64,000 nt of DNA from Nitrobacter sp. NHB1 (GCF_036964665.1 NZ_JBAMDA010000001.1:2022001-2086000), one strand, 5' to 3'; counted from the stretch's first letter, positions 1 through 10,712 are shown. Translations and numbers: made by a program. Notes: generated by a model from the letters alone, not told the origin.

Positions 1-530
1 GATGCAACGGATTTTTCCAGAGCACCGATACGCGCCGCGGCGGCCGGATCGGGCGCCGGAGCAGCCGGCTTGCTGGCCCTCGACTCGACACTGGCTACCC
101 GATTCGAAAGAGCGCCAAATTCCGCCGCACTGACTTGCGCTTGCGGCGCAGCAGAGGGTGCGGAGGATAACGGCGGCCAGCCCGTCAGCCACGTGCCGCC
201 AACAACGAGCCCGGCGGCGACCGCACCGGCGACCGCGGCGATCACGGCCGACAAAGCGCGGGACGGTGCGCGCGGAGGAGCCGGCTGCTCGCCGATGGGC
301 TGTCGATCGTCAGCCGCTCCGTCCGCATCCCCTGAACCGGCATCATCCGCCGTCCCGGAAATTCGGTTGGCTTCGAGGTCTGCGGGAGACGAGAGGTCCT
401 GCCAGCCCGCGTCCCCGGGACCGGCATGATCCGCTGACGCGGAAGCTCCAGTCGTTTCAATGTCCGTGGGAAGCGAATGCTTTTGCGAGCTCCCCTCCTG
501 CGACACGTCATCGTGCCTGTCGTCTGCCAT
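1..530 (-). CDS. Mitofilin-like (COG4223-type) inner-membrane protein, C-terminus cut by window edge
   Basis: The frame read from an ATG at 530 stays open to the window edge (about 176 codons). It starts MADDRHDDVSQEG, runs through an acidic, Gly/Pro/Ala-rich region of about 95 residues, then has one membrane segment of about 20 residues (ALSAVIAAVAGAVAAGLVVG), then an Ala-rich helical part that looks like the start of a coiled coil. This acidic head, single membrane span and coiled coil is the architecture of the alphaproteobacterial mitofilin homologue, and that family is typically encoded right after hemC-hemD, as here. In the family it is thought to shape the inner membrane. The head is low-complexity, so homology rests mainly on architecture and position. 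Confidence 0.7.
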   Translation of the reverse strand, partial: MADDRHDDVSQEGSSQKHSLPTDIETTGASASADHAGPGDAGWQDLSSPADLEANRISGTADDAGSGDADGAADDRQPIGEQPAPPRAPSRALSAVIAAVAGAVAAGLVVGGTWLTGWPPLSSAPSAAPQAQVSAAEFGALSNRVASVESRASKPAAPAPDPAAAARIGALEKSVA

Positions 531-587
531 CGTCACGGTTCCCCATTGCGGCGACACATCAGTATCAGATCGAGACCCATCTCCCTA

Positions 588-658
588 TTACCGCGATAAC
601 GGCCGTAACGCACTAGTTACCGCGATAGCGGCTTACCGCGATAGCGGCCGCAACGCAC
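588..658. repeat. Three copies of a 16-bp hairpin unit overlapping the hemD stop codon
   Basis: The unit TTACCGCGATARCGGC occurs at 588-603, 617-632 and 633-648. The first and third copies are followed by CGYAACGCAC. In the two R=G copies CCGC and GCGG can pair around a GATA loop. The TTA of the third copy is the complement of the hemD TAA stop. Confidence 0.7.
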
Positions 659-1379
659 AATCCAGCGCCTCCAATACCGCATTTTCGGCCGGCGCGCGCG
701 CCATTACCACATGGGGAGCGCCGGCGTCTCGCAGAATCGAGGCCACGGTGCCGGAGATGCAACATTGCGGGACCGCCAAAGCCGATATCTCGACGCCCCC
801 GGTGCGGACGGCGTCCAGGAACGCCCGGGCGCTGCGTCGCGAATAGTGCAGCACCGCCGATATCCGGTGCGCGGCAAACGCATCACAGACCTCGCGCGAC
901 AGGATCGCCACCGGCGCCATCCGGTAACACGTCGCCGTCACGACAGCCAAACCGCGCGCTCCGAGCTCTCCGGCGAGATCGCATGAGCGATCGGCCGCTG
1001 CGAGATAAAGAATCCTCGCCCCCTTCGCCAGGGGTTTCGCGCGAGCACTCTTTATAATGAGTTCGCGCAATGCCACCGCATCTCCGCCTGCCGCGACCAC
1101 ATCCTGAAATCCGGCCTGGCGCGCGGCCTCCGCGGTGTGCCGGCCCACCGCGAACACCGCCAGCTTCAGCAGCGACTCTCGAGCCGGATGGGCGGCGAGC
1201 GCGCGCAACGCGTTGCCGCTGGTCACGACGACGGCGCCATAGCGCGCATCCGGATCGATTTCGAAAGCGACCGCCTCGAAGCGCAACACCGGCGACAACA
1301 GAACCTCAAGCCCCCTCGCCCGCAGGACGGCGGCGGTGGCTTCATTGTCCGGTTCAGGTCGCGTGACGAGAACCGCCAC
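633..1379 (-). CDS. hemD: Uroporphyrinogen-III synthase
   Basis: Cytosolic enzyme that inverts ring D and closes hydroxymethylbilane to uroporphyrinogen III, the branch point to heme, siroheme and cobalamin. The 248-residue product has the family length. It opens MAVLVTRPEPDNEATAAVLR, typical of the family, and the two-lobed pattern is visible, including VVTSGNALRALA and VLHYSRRSARAFL. HemD is poorly conserved in sequence, so position matters: the start (GTG at 1379) lies 3 bp after the hemC stop, so the two genes are co-transcribed and probably translationally linked. The stop codon falls inside a short hairpin-repeat cluster, and the mitofilin-like gene follows about 100 bp on. Confidence 0.9.
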   Translation of the reverse strand: MAVLVTRPEPDNEATAAVLRARGLEVLLSPVLRFEAVAFEIDPDARYGAVVVTSGNALRALAAHPARESLLKLAVFAVGRHTAEAARQAGFQDVVAAGGDAVALRELIIKSARAKPLAKGARILYLAAADRSCDLAGELGARGLAVVTATCYRMAPVAILSREVCDAFAAHRISAVLHYSRRSARAFLDAVRTGGVEISALAVPQCCISGTVASILRDAGAPHVVMARAPAENAVLEALDCALRPLSR

Positions 1380-1382
1380 GCC

Positions 1383-2333
1383 TCAGGCTCCGGCGAACAG
1401 CGTGAAGAATTTCTCGCCTGCGCGCTCGCGCAATTCATGCGCCGCGTCCGCACCAAGCGCGGCGGCATCCGCGCGCGCGCCTTCGCGCGTGGTCTCGTAG
1501 GACTGCGTGCCGTCGGGAGAAATAATGAGGCCGCGGAAATGAATGCGGTCGCCGTTGACGCGACAATGGCCGCCGATCGGCGTGCGGCAGGAGCCGTCGA
1601 GCAGCGCCAGAAAGCTTCGCTCGGCGCTCAAAGCCACTTCCGTATCAGAATCGCCGATCGCCTTTACGAACGCGTTGATGCGGTCGTCGTCACGCCGCGA
1701 TTCGATCGCGATGGCGCCCTGCCCGACCGCCGGCAGGAATTCGTCGGTCTCGAGAATGCGCGTCGCCCTGTCCTGCAAGCCGAGGCGGTTCAGGCCGGCC
1801 AGCGCCAGCAGCGTGGCGTCGGCCTCCCCCGCTACGAGCTTGCGCAGGCGCGTCTCGACATTGCCACGGATGACGCTCACTTTCAGATCCGGGCGCAGCC
1901 GCAGCACCATGGCCTGCCGCCGCAGCGACGCGGTCCCGACGATCGAGCCCGCCGGTAGATCGTTCAATGACGCGGCGCGCGGACTGATGAAGACGTCGCG
2001 CACGTCCTCGCGTGGCAGAAACGCCGGCAGCCAGGTGGCATCGGGCAGAAACGTCGGCACGTCCTTGGACGAATGCACCGCGAAGTCGATGCTGCCGGCC
2101 AACAGGGCTTCCTCGATCTCCTTGGTAAAAAGTCCCTTGCCGCCGACATCGAACAGCGGCCGGTCCTGAATGGCATCGCCCGAGGTCCGGATGGTCTTGA
2201 TGGCGATCCGCTCGGGCGCCACCTGATGCGCTCGCGCCAGCCGGTCCCGCACCTCATTGGCCTGCGCCAGCGCCAGCGCGCTACCCCGGGTGCCTATCGT
2301 CGCCAGAATGTCTGTTTCACCGGAGGATTGCAC
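1383..2333 (-). CDS. hemC: Porphobilinogen deaminase (hydroxymethylbilane synthase)
   Basis: Polymerises four porphobilinogens into hydroxymethylbilane. The product is 316 residues. Family marks are [19 protein letters not shown] near the N-terminus, the arginine-rich substrate-binding segment [12 protein letters not shown], and [13 protein letters not shown] near residue 248, whose Cys carries the dipyrromethane cofactor. The start is a GTG at 2333 with GAGG about 8 bp upstream. It is transcribed divergently from tsaD, so the interval 2334-2422 should hold both promoters. Downstream it is almost fused to hemD. Confidence 0.96.
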   Translation of the reverse strand: MQSSGETDILATIGTRGSALALAQANEVRDRLARAHQVAPERIAIKTIRTSGDAIQDRPLFDVGGKGLFTKEIEEALLAGSIDFAVHSSKDVPTFLPDATWLPAFLPREDVRDVFISPRAASLNDLPAGSIVGTASLRRQAMVLRLRPDLKVSVIRGNVETRLRKLVAGEADATLLALAGLNRLGLQDRATRILETDEFLPAVGQGAIAIESRRDDDRINAFVKAIGDSDTEVALSAERSFLALLDGSCRTPIGGHCRVNGDRIHFRGLIISPDGTQSYETTREGARADAAALGADAAHELRERAGEKFFTLFAGA

Positions 2334-2422
2334 GCCAAGACCTCATAATGCTACGCCGTGAAGAGAGGGAAACGCTGGTTTGCCCGATAACGCAAGGGCC
2401 TATATCTAGGTACGACACGCCG

Positions 2423-3496
2423 ATGCTGGTGCTAGGGATCGAGACCACCTGCGATGAAACCGCAGCCGCCGTGGTCGAGCGCCGGGCGGACGGCGGCGCC
2501 TTGATTCTCTCCAATATCGTGCGATCCCAGACCGGAGAACATGCCCCCTACGGCGGCGTCGTCCCGGAAATCGCGGCGCGTGCCCATGTCGATATGCTCG
2601 ACGGCATCGTCGCCAGCGCGATGAAGCAATCGAGCGTCGGTTTTTCCCGGCTGTCCGGGGTCGCGGCCGCCGCCGGACCGGGCCTGATCGGCGGTGTGAT
2701 CGTGGGGCTGACCACGGCCAAGGCGATCGCACTGGTGCATCGCACGCCGCTGATCGCGGTCAATCATCTCGAAGCCCACGCGCTGACGCCGCGGTTGACC
2801 AGCGCGCTGGAATTTCCCTACTGCCTGTTCCTCGCCTCCGGCGGCCATACCCAGATCGTCGCGGTACTCGGCGTCGGCAACTATGTCCGGCTCGGCACCA
2901 CGGTCGACGATGCCATGGGCGAAGCCTTCGACAAGGTGGCGAAGATGCTCGGCCTGCCTTACCCCGGCGGCCCGGAGGTCGAGCGCGCCGCGGCTGATGG
3001 CGATGCCACGCGATTTAATTTTCCGCGGCCGATGCTCGGCCGTCCCGACGCCAACTTCTCGCTCTCCGGCCTGAAAACGGCGGTGCGCAACGAGGCCGCC
3101 CGCATCGACCCGCTGGAGCCGCAGGACATCAACGACCTCTGCGCCGGGTTTCAGGCCGCGGTGCTGGAGGCGACCGCGGATCGGCTCAGTGTCGGCCTCA
3201 GACTGTTTCAGGAGCGATTTGGTACGCCGCGCGCGCTGGTCGCCGCCGGCGGCGTCGCCGCCAACCAGGCGATCCGCGGCGCGCTCGAGGGCGTTGCCGC
3301 CAAGGCACAGACCACGCTCATCATCCCGCCGCCGGCCTTGTGCACCGATAATGGCGCCATGATCGCATGGGCCGGCGCCGAACGGCTGGCGGCCGGATTG
3401 ACCGACACCCTCGAGGCTCCTCCGCGCGCCCGCTGGCTGCTCGACGCCAACGCTCACGCCCCCGCGGGCTTCGCCAAGACCCGCGCCGGATTTTGA
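2423..3496 (+). CDS. tsaD: tRNA N6-threonylcarbamoyladenosine transferase TsaD
   Basis: Metal-dependent transferase that places the threonylcarbamoyl group on A37 of ANN-decoding tRNAs, acting with TsaB and TsaE. The product is 357 residues from the ATG at 2423, which begins [20 protein letters not shown], the canonical N-terminus. An in-frame ATG at 2348 would add 25 residues unlike the family and is not used. Metal ligands are visible in [10 protein letters not shown] (around residues 115-119) and [12 protein letters not shown] near the C-terminus; [10 protein letters not shown] matches the nucleotide-binding region. gpsA follows 13 bp later. This tsaD-gpsA-EVE order next to hemC is common in the group. 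Confidence 0.96.
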   Translation: MLVLGIETTCDETAAAVVERRADGGALILSNIVRSQTGEHAPYGGVVPEIAARAHVDMLDGIVASAMKQSSVGFSRLSGVAAAAGPGLIGGVIVGLTTAKAIALVHRTPLIAVNHLEAHALTPRLTSALEFPYCLFLASGGHTQIVAVLGVGNYVRLGTTVDDAMGEAFDKVAKMLGLPYPGGPEVERAAADGDATRFNFPRPMLGRPDANFSLSGLKTAVRNEAARIDPLEPQDINDLCAGFQAAVLEATADRLSVGLRLFQERFGTPRALVAAGGVAANQAIRGALEGVAAKAQTTLIIPPPALCTDNGAMIAWAGAERLAAGLTDTLEAPPRARWLLDANAHAPAGFAKTRAGF

Positions 3497-3509
3497 AGGC
3501 GTTGTCGCG

Positions 3510-4490
3510 ATGAAACCTCTCAACCGCGTTTGCGTGATCGGCGCCGGAGCCTGGGGCACGGCGCTGGCCGGCGTCGCCGCGCGCGCGGGACGCGAGGTGA
3601 TGCTGTATGCGCGCGATGCGGCGACGGCCGCGGCGATCTCGGCAACGCGGGACAATCCGCGACTGCCCGGCATCCCCCTCGACCGCAGCATCGTCGTGAC
3701 GCACGACATCGCCGCTGCCGGCCGCGCCGATATCGTCGTGATCGCGGTCCCCGCCCAAAATTCGCGCATGGCGGTCGCCGCATTGGCCCCCCATCTCGCA
3801 GCCGGGACGCCCGTCATCGCCAGCGCCAAGGGCATCGAGCACGGCACCAGGCGCTTCATGACCGAGGTGATCGAAGAGGCCGCGCCCCAAACTGTGCCCG
3901 CGATCTTGTCCGGACCGAGTTTTGCCGACGACGTGGCGCGGGGGCTGCCGACCGCGGTGACGCTGGCGGCGAAAAATGAAGCGATGGCGGTCGCGCTGGT
4001 CCATGCGCTGGGCTCGGCCGCCTTCCGTCCCTATCACACCACCGATCTGCGCGGGGTCGAGATCGGCGGCGCCGCGAAAAACGTCCTCGCGATCGCGGCC
4101 GGAATCGTGGTCGGCAAACAACTCGGCGCATCGGCGCAGGCCGCGCTGACCACGCGCGGATTCAGCGAACTGGTCCGTCTTGGACTTGCCTGCGGCGCGC
4201 GCAGCGAGACGCTTTCCGGTCTGTCCGGCCTCGGCGATCTCATCCTCACCTGTTCGAGCCCGCAGTCGCGCAATTTCTCGCTCGGCATTGCGCTCGGGCG
4301 TGGCGAAAGCGCGCCGCGCGGCAAACTCAGCGAAGGCGCGTTCACCGCGCCGGCGCTGCTCGAACTGGCGGCGGCGAATGGTGTCGAGATGCCCGTCGCA
4401 AACGCGGTCGCGGCCATTCTCGCCGGCCGATTGACGATCGAGACGGCCATCGACAATCTGCTGACGCGGCCGTTCCGGGCGGAGGGATAG
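3510..4490 (+). CDS. gpsA: NAD(P)-dependent glycerol-3-phosphate dehydrogenase
   Basis: Reduces dihydroxyacetone phosphate to sn-glycerol-3-phosphate, the backbone for phospholipids. The product is 326 residues. The N-terminal Rossmann motif is [19 protein letters not shown]. Other family segments are [43 protein letters not shown], and [16 protein letters not shown], which carries the catalytic Lys. The C-terminal domain has [14 protein letters not shown] and [13 protein letters not shown]. It starts 13 bp after tsaD and ends 2 bp before the EVE gene, so the three form one transcription unit. Confidence 0.96.
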   Translation: MKPLNRVCVIGAGAWGTALAGVAARAGREVMLYARDAATAAAISATRDNPRLPGIPLDRSIVVTHDIAAAGRADIVVIAVPAQNSRMAVAALAPHLAAGTPVIASAKGIEHGTRRFMTEVIEEAAPQTVPAILSGPSFADDVARGLPTAVTLAAKNEAMAVALVHALGSAAFRPYHTTDLRGVEIGGAAKNVLAIAAGIVVGKQLGASAQAALTTRGFSELVRLGLACGARSETLSGLSGLGDLILTCSSPQSRNFSLGIALGRGESAPRGKLSEGAFTAPALLELAAANGVEMPVANAVAAILAGRLTIETAIDNLLTRPFRAEG

Positions 4491-4492
4491 CG

Positions 4493-4906
4493 ATGGCGTA
4501 CTGGCTGGTGAAATCGGAGCCTTCGGCGTGGTCGTGGCAGCAGCAGATGGCGAAAGGCGCCAAGGGCGAGGCCTGGACCGGCGTGCGCAACTTCACCGCG
4601 CGGCAGAACCTCGTCGCCATGAAAAAAGGCGACCAGGCCTTCTTCTATCATTCCAATGAGGGCAAGGAGATCGTCGGCATCGCCGAAATCATTCGCGAGG
4701 CCTATCCCGACCCCACCGACAAGACCGGCAGGTTCGTCTGCGTCGACATCAAGGCGGACAAGCCGCTGAAGACGCCGGTGACGATCACCGCCGTCAAGGC
4801 CGACAAGCGCCTGACCGAGATGGCGCTGGTTAAATATTCGCGCCTCTCGGTGCAGCCGGTGACGCCGGCGGAATGGAAAATGGTCTGCAAGATGGGAGGA
4901 CTATAA
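4493..4906 (+). CDS. EVE (PUA-like) domain protein
   Basis: A 137-residue single-domain protein. It begins MAYWLVKSEPSAWSWQQQ and contains GVRNFTARQNLVAMKKGDQ and FFYHSNEGKEIVGIAEI, the classic EVE signature. EVE domains have a PUA-like fold and, in the related YTH and restriction-linked families, bind modified bases in RNA or DNA. Here the partner is unknown. The gene starts 2 bp after the gpsA stop and looks co-expressed with tsaD and gpsA. No fused restriction or helicase domain is seen, so a housekeeping RNA-related role is more likely than defence; this last point is inference. Confidence 0.9.
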   Translation: MAYWLVKSEPSAWSWQQQMAKGAKGEAWTGVRNFTARQNLVAMKKGDQAFFYHSNEGKEIVGIAEIIREAYPDPTDKTGRFVCVDIKADKPLKTPVTITAVKADKRLTEMALVKYSRLSVQPVTPAEWKMVCKMGGL

Positions 4907-5334
4907 GGGGGCGCCAGTCGCCGCCGGACCTGATCCCGGCAATCCACTTTTGGAAAGTAAAGGCGAGAATTCGCGACTCGAGCGCGATGACGAGGTGCCG
5001 CAAGCGAGTTTCCAGTGGCACAACGATAGAATCGGCCAAAATGAGCCCGAACAACCTCGAATTTCGGCCGCGGTATGGTTATATGTTACCAGACGCGCAG
5101 CAGCACGACCGTCCGACCAGGGTTCTGGAGCATGATCCCGAAAAGTGGAAACCGGTTTTCGGATCCGATCATGCTCAATCAAAAGGGTGCGGCCGGATTC
5201 TGGTTTAATGCCGTTAAATCAGAATCTAGTGCTGACGGCTTGTCGCCGTACCGCGTCGCGACGCATAATTGTCGCAACGGTGAAGACGGACCCGGCTCTG
5301 TTGCGAACGCGGGTCCTGCGGTGGAGCAAAAACA
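4907..5334. other. 428-bp intergenic region before acsA
   Basis: No gene recognised. It holds the composite palindromic element at 5128-5229, and just before acsA a hairpin at 5288-5316 with a 7-bp stem (GGACCCG with CGGGTCC, 15-nt loop) ending 18 bp upstream of the acsA start, where it could affect ribosome loading. Several short open frames here carry repeat-derived sequence and no recognisable protein. Confidence 0.6.
5128..5229. repeat. Composite palindromic element, family A, with a second hairpin
   Basis: The outer palindrome runs from GAGCATGATCCCGAAAAGTG to GATCATGCTC (5128-5176). After AATCAAAAGG comes a second hairpin at about 5193-5227 made of GATTCTGGTTTAA and TTAAATCAGAATC, nearly complementary. 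Related copies lie at 9961-10009, 10713-10760, 36192-36245 and 39067-39169. Confidence 0.8.
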
Positions 5335-7293
<1,959 letters not shown>

Positions 7294-7325
7294 ATCGATT
7301 GAAGCAGCACATCGTTCTTCCCGCT

Positions 7326-7360
7326 TCAGAGTCCGAACCAGACTCTGATCCTTTTAATTT
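7326..7360 (+). terminator. Probable terminator of acsA
   Basis: TCAGAGTC (7326-7333) and GACTCTGA (7341-7348) form a perfect 8-bp stem with a 7-nt loop, followed by TCCTTTTAATTT. It lies 33 bp after the acsA stop. The trailing TCCTTTTAATTTGAG resembles the linker of the family A repeat in reverse orientation, so it may also be part of a repeat element. Confidence 0.5.
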
Positions 7361-7384
7361 GAGACGGAATCATTCCGTACTCTG

Positions 7385-7464
7385 GCGTCGTGCGCGGGCT
7401 CGACCCGCGCATCCATCTTCTTCGAAAGACTGATAGATTGCCGGGTCAAGCCCGGCAATGACGG
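7385..7464. repeat. Palindromic intergenic element with two hairpins (family G)
   Basis: GCGCGGG and CCCGCGC pair at 7392-7410, and TTGCCGGG and CCCGGCAA pair at 7438-7458, joined by a linker with CATCTTCTTCGAAAGACTG. A relative with the same linker style lies at 38250-38370. Confidence 0.65.
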
Positions 7465-7518
7465 ATAATCGAGATATTTCCGTCAAACATGAACCGCTAT
7501 AGCGCGGAGGACAGAGGA

Positions 7519-8151
7519 TCACTGGCTCGCCCACACGATCCGAGCGATCCATTCCACGTCGGTGGCGGCCAGCGTGCGGTTGACGTGATTCGGATTGAGC
7601 GATTGCAGTTCGATCATCTTCGCGGTTCGGCGCTTGAGTTCCTTCACCATCACCTCGCCGTCGCGGGTCTTGACCACCACGCGGTCGCCGCGCCGGATCG
7701 GCGTCCCCGGCGAGACCACGATGACGTCGCCGTCGCGATAGGCGGGCTTCATCGAGTCGCCGGATATCTCTAGCGCATAGGCGTGCTCATCGTGGACGGA
7801 GGGAAGACCCACCTCGTCCCAGCCCTTGCCGACAGGAAAGCCGCCGTCGTCGAAATACCCGCCGGCGCCGGCCTCGGCAAAACCGAGCAGCGGCACCGCC
7901 TGCGCGGCACGCGCCGTATCCTCGATGAACTGCACGAAGGTGTCGATCGCGGTATCGGTAGCCGCGAGCGCTTTCGCGACCGACTCGGTGGAAGGCCAGC
8001 GCTCGCGGCCGTCGCCGGTGATGCGTTTCGATTTGTTGAAGGTGGTCGGGTCGAGCCCGGCTTTTCTCGCGAGGCCCGATGGCGACAGGCCGGAGCGCTC
8101 CGCGAGACGATCCAGCGCCATCCAGATCTGGGCGTGTGTCAGCATGGCCAT
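7519..8151 (-). CDS. LexA-like S24 repressor with N-terminal helix-turn-helix
   Basis: A 210-residue DNA-binding protein with a C-terminal S24 autoproteolysis domain. The N-terminus (about 1-60) is HTH-like, with LAERSGLSPSGLARKAGLD. The S24 part has the ALEISGDSMKPAYRDGD motif with nucleophile Ser133 and general-base Lys170 in GEVMVKELKRR. An Ala-Gly cleavage position is available in FAEAGAGGYF (residues 91-100). In the family such proteins repress genes and cut themselves when RecA filaments or other signals appear. No phage genes surround it, so it is a stand-alone chromosomal regulator, not a prophage repressor in place. It faces the DUF952 gene across about 230 bp, a likely place for its operator. 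Confidence 0.88.
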   Translation of the reverse strand: MAMLTHAQIWMALDRLAERSGLSPSGLARKAGLDPTTFNKSKRITGDGRERWPSTESVAKALAATDTAIDTFVQFIEDTARAAQAVPLLGFAEAGAGGYFDDGGFPVGKGWDEVGLPSVHDEHAYALEISGDSMKPAYRDGDVIVVSPGTPIRRGDRVVVKTRDGEVMVKELKRRTAKMIELQSLNPNHVNRTLAATDVEWIARIVWASQ

Positions 8152-8381
8152 GTGGCGCGTCCTGATGTCCGCTCCCCGGGGCGGTGAATTCTGTCAAAGA
8201 CTAGGAATTATTACCTCAACCGACGCGAGCCTGCAATGCACCGGACAGATAAAACGCGGCTCTTGAAGTGTGACCGGGCCCCCGATACGGTCACGCATGA
8301 TCCGCTGCAATTTAAGCGAGTGGACACATAATCATGCGCTTTTCAGTATCTTGGGGGCGCAATGACGGGCTCGGGGCACAC

Positions 8382-8726
8382 GTGCGCACGATCTACAAAA
8401 TCTGTCCTGCTTCGGCCTGGCGGGAGGCCGAGCGGCACGGCGTTTTTCGCGGCAGTGCCGACGATTTGCGCGACGGGTTCATTCATTTTTCCACCGCGTC
8501 TCAGCTCGAAGGCACGGCCCGCAAGCACTTCGTTGGCCAGACCGATCTGCTCCTGATCGCGATCGATGCCGATGCACTCGGTGAGGCGCTGCGCTGGGAG
8601 GTATCGCGCGGCGGCGAACTGTTTCCCCATCTCTATGGCGAACTCCATCTCAGCCATGTCACGGCGGTGCTGGACATGCGCGCACGAGCGGACGGTTACC
8701 ACGACATCCCGGAGCTTGCGCCGTGA
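8382..8726 (+). CDS. DUF952-family protein
   Basis: A small protein of 114 residues if it starts at the GTG at 8382 (VRTIYKICPASAWREAERHG). The ATG at 8334 would add 16 residues of no family character. The core FRGSADDLRDGFIHFSTASQ and the late FPHLYGELHLSHVTAVLDM are typical of DUF952, a family of about 110 residues with no assigned biochemistry. The conserved His-Phe-Ser segment and late His residues suggest a small catalytic or binding fold. The stop overlaps the pyrD start by 4 bp (GTGA), so the two genes are translationally coupled. No function is proposed. Confidence 0.82.
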   Translation: MRTIYKICPASAWREAERHGVFRGSADDLRDGFIHFSTASQLEGTARKHFVGQTDLLLIAIDADALGEALRWEVSRGGELFPHLYGELHLSHVTAVLDMRARADGYHDIPELAP

Positions 8727-9817
8727 TCCGCGCCTTCGACAATTTCTCGTTGCCGCTGTTGCGCTGGCTCGATCCCGAGGACGCGCATCGCATGGCGTTG
8801 CAGGGATTGCGGCTGCTGCCGCCGATACGCCAGCGCGCCGATGATCCGAAACTCGCGGTGCGCGCCTTCGGTTTGAATTTTCCCAACCCGATCGGCATGG
8901 CCGCCGGCTTTGACAAGAGCGCCGAAGTCCCGGACGCGCTGCTGAAACTGGGATTCGGCTTTGTCGAGATCGGTTCGGTGACGCCGAGGCCGCAGCCCGG
9001 CAATCCGCGCCCGCGTGTGTTCCGGCTCGAACGCGACGAGGGCGTGATCAACCGCATGGGATTCAACAACGACGGCGCCCACGTCGTGCTGCGCCGGCTG
9101 GCGGCCCGTGCGCATTCCGGCGGCATCATCGGCGTCAACGTCGGCGCCAACAAGGACTCGGGCAATCGCGTCGCCGACTATGTCAGACTGATCGAAATCT
9201 TCGCGCCGGTGGCGAGCTACTTCACCGTCAACGTGTCGTCGCCCAATACGCCGGGCCTGCGCAACCTGCAGCAGGCGGCGGCGCTCGACGAACTGCTGGC
9301 GAAGGTGATCGACGCCCGCGAGCGGGTCCGTCAGAATGCCGGCGACACGCCGGTGCTGCTCAAGATCGCACCCGACCTGACACTGGCAGAACTCGACGAC
9401 GTCGTTCACATCGCACGCTCGCGCCGTATCGACGGCATGATCGTCGGCAACACGACATTGGCGCGGCCATCAACCCTGCGCGATCAATCGCGTGCGAAAG
9501 AACAGGGCGGGCTGTCGGGACGACCGCTGTTCCGGCTGTCGACCCGGATGGTGGCGGAGACCTATGTGCGCACCGAGGGCGCGTTCCCGCTTGTAGGGGT
9601 CGGCGGCATCGACTCCGGTGGCGCCGCACTGACCAAGATTCGCGCCGGCGCTACCCTGATCCAGCTTTATTCGTCGCTGGTCTACAAGGGACTCGGATTG
9701 GTCGACGACATCAAGCGCGATCTGATGTCCACGCTGCTGCGGACGGGACACGACTCGCTGTCGGACATCGTCGGCGCGGACGCCGCGACAATTACGGCGG
9801 AAGACTGGCCGGGCTAA
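8723..9817 (+). CDS. pyrD: Dihydroorotate dehydrogenase (quinone), class 2
   Basis: Membrane-associated FMN enzyme that oxidises dihydroorotate to orotate and passes electrons to quinone (pyrimidine synthesis). The 364-residue length and the N-terminal helical extension before NPIGMAAGFDKSAEVPDAL mark class 2. VNVSSPNTPGLRNLQ around residues 169-184 carries the catalytic Ser of class 2 enzymes. LKIAPDLT, IVGNTTLARP and VGVGGIDSGGAALTKIRAGA are FMN/substrate segments. The GTG start at 8723 overlaps the preceding stop. The TAA stop abuts a palindromic element that begins AAGCCTTTTCGCTTCTG. Confidence 0.96.
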   Translation: MIRAFDNFSLPLLRWLDPEDAHRMALQGLRLLPPIRQRADDPKLAVRAFGLNFPNPIGMAAGFDKSAEVPDALLKLGFGFVEIGSVTPRPQPGNPRPRVFRLERDEGVINRMGFNNDGAHVVLRRLAARAHSGGIIGVNVGANKDSGNRVADYVRLIEIFAPVASYFTVNVSSPNTPGLRNLQQAAALDELLAKVIDARERVRQNAGDTPVLLKIAPDLTLAELDDVVHIARSRRIDGMIVGNTTLARPSTLRDQSRAKEQGGLSGRPLFRLSTRMVAETYVRTEGAFPLVGVGGIDSGGAALTKIRAGATLIQLYSSLVYKGLGLVDDIKRDLMSTLLRTGHDSLSDIVGADAATITAEDWPG

Positions 9818-10072
9818 AGCCTTTTCGCTTCTGATGGAATCAGGAGCGAGGCTCTATGATTTTGAATTGACGCGTTTTCTTCACGCGAACCGCTACCCAT
9901 CCTCGGGTCAAGCCCGAGGACATGCTTCGCTCGAAACGCTCTCGCCTTATCCTTTTGATTGAGCATGATCTTATCCGAAAACCGGTTTCCACTTTTCGGG
10001 ATCATGCTCAAACTGTTGAGTGATCGCATTTCCTTACGGTGAACCGGTTTTTCCACTTCACCGGGAAATGCT
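9818..10072. repeat. Array of palindromic elements between converging genes (families B, A and C)
   Basis: Three elements lie head to tail. 9818-9945 carries a hairpin-like part (CGCTTCTGATGGAATCAGG) and then family B in reverse: GACGCGTTTTCTTCACGCG, a CCTCGGGTCAAGCCCGAGG palindrome, and CTTCGCTCGAAACGCTCT. 9961-10009 is family A. 10012-10075 is family C (CTGTTGAGTGATCGCATTTC to ACCGGGAAATGCTCTA). Family C runs into the next gene and supplies its stop codon. Confidence 0.8.
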
Positions 10073-10378
10073 CTACCGCCCGCGTGGCGCGCCGAACAAG
10101 CGCGACAACAGCCAGATCGGGATCACGATGACGGCGCCGAGCACGAAGTAGCGCCACAATCCGTTGATCGCATCGAAGCCGAGATTCCAGACCCGTTCGA
10201 CCAGCAGGCGAATGCTTTGCACGATATTCCAGGGGTCGAAGCCGATCGCCGCGAGCATTACCCCGACCAGCGTCGATAGCAGGATGAGGCGAAACGCAAC
10301 CGCCAGCGGCGAGCCGCCCAGGAAACGCGACAGGCTGTCGTGGCTGACGCGCAAGTTCCTGGTGTCGTCGTTCGGCAT
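10073..10378 (-). CDS. Small inner-membrane protein, DUF6460-like
   Basis: A 101-residue protein from MPNDDTRNLRVSHDSLSRFL; an upstream in-frame Met at 10423 gives an unlikely Arg-rich head. Two hydrophobic stretches are clear: FRLILLSTLVGVMLAAIGF and YFVLGAVIVIPIWLLSRLF. Between them lies an amphipathic segment with IRLLVERVWNLGFDAINGLW. FLGGSP before the first span and a short basic C-terminus are as I recall for the DUF6460 family of this bacterial group. No function is known. The TAG stop is contributed by the family C repeat at its 3' end. Confidence 0.75.
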   Translation of the reverse strand: MPNDDTRNLRVSHDSLSRFLGGSPLAVAFRLILLSTLVGVMLAAIGFDPWNIVQSIRLLVERVWNLGFDAINGLWRYFVLGAVIVIPIWLLSRLFGAPRGR

Positions 10379-10480
10379 CGTGGCTCTCCTGCGGGCGTCA
10401 GCGCCCGCGCATATCAGCAGCATAAACCATAAACAGTGTGAGGCAGATGGGGAACCAGCATTCCGCCGTCAATGGTCATG

Positions 10481-10528
10481 GAGCGCGATCAGCAAAAGTG
10501 GATTCCGGTTTTGCGTCCGATCGCGCTC
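10481..10528. repeat. Inverted repeat (family H)
   Basis: GAGCGCGATC and GATCGCGCTC form a perfect 10-bp stem around AGCAAAAGTGGATTCCGG and neighbouring bases. A diverged relative with AGCAAAAGCGGCTCCGG lies at 55611-55657. Confidence 0.7.
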
Positions 10529-10657
10529 GTGACGCCGGACGTCACATCCGCTTCAGTGTCTCCAGCCGGTCGGCTTCGCGCGACGGCTTGTCCCGGCGCA
10601 ATAAGCGGGCGCTGGAGCCGTTCGAGTCCCGGCGCTCGACGGTGCCCAGGCGCAACG

Positions 10658-10683
10658 AAAAAGCCCCGGCCTTGGCCGGGGCT
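10658..10683 (-). terminator. Intrinsic terminator of the Bax-inhibitor-1 gene
   Basis: Read on the minus strand, AGCCCCGGCC and GGCCGGGGCT form a GC-rich stem closed by a two-base loop and followed directly by a run of five T residues. It lies about 75 bp after the stop of the Bax-inhibitor-1 gene. Confidence 0.85.
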
Positions 10684-10712
10684 TCGCGTGTCAGATCGTC
10701 TGGTTGTTCGTT

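Noticed and set aside
588-658. Possible CRISPR-like array because of regular repeats
   Set aside because: Units are only 16 bp, two are directly adjacent with no spacer, and no cas genes are present.
2432-3859. 475-codon open frame on the minus strand
   Set aside because: It covers tsaD and gpsA in the opposite direction. Both of those are complete conserved proteins, so this is a shadow.
4493-4906. EVE-domain gene as part of a defence system
   Set aside because: No restriction, methylase or helicase partner is nearby; the gene is tightly linked to tsaD and gpsA, which argues for a housekeeping role.
7519-8151. Repressor as evidence of a prophage
   Set aside because: No integrase, structural or replication genes of phage type occur on either side. 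XerC at 28033 is the chromosomal dimer-resolution recombinase.
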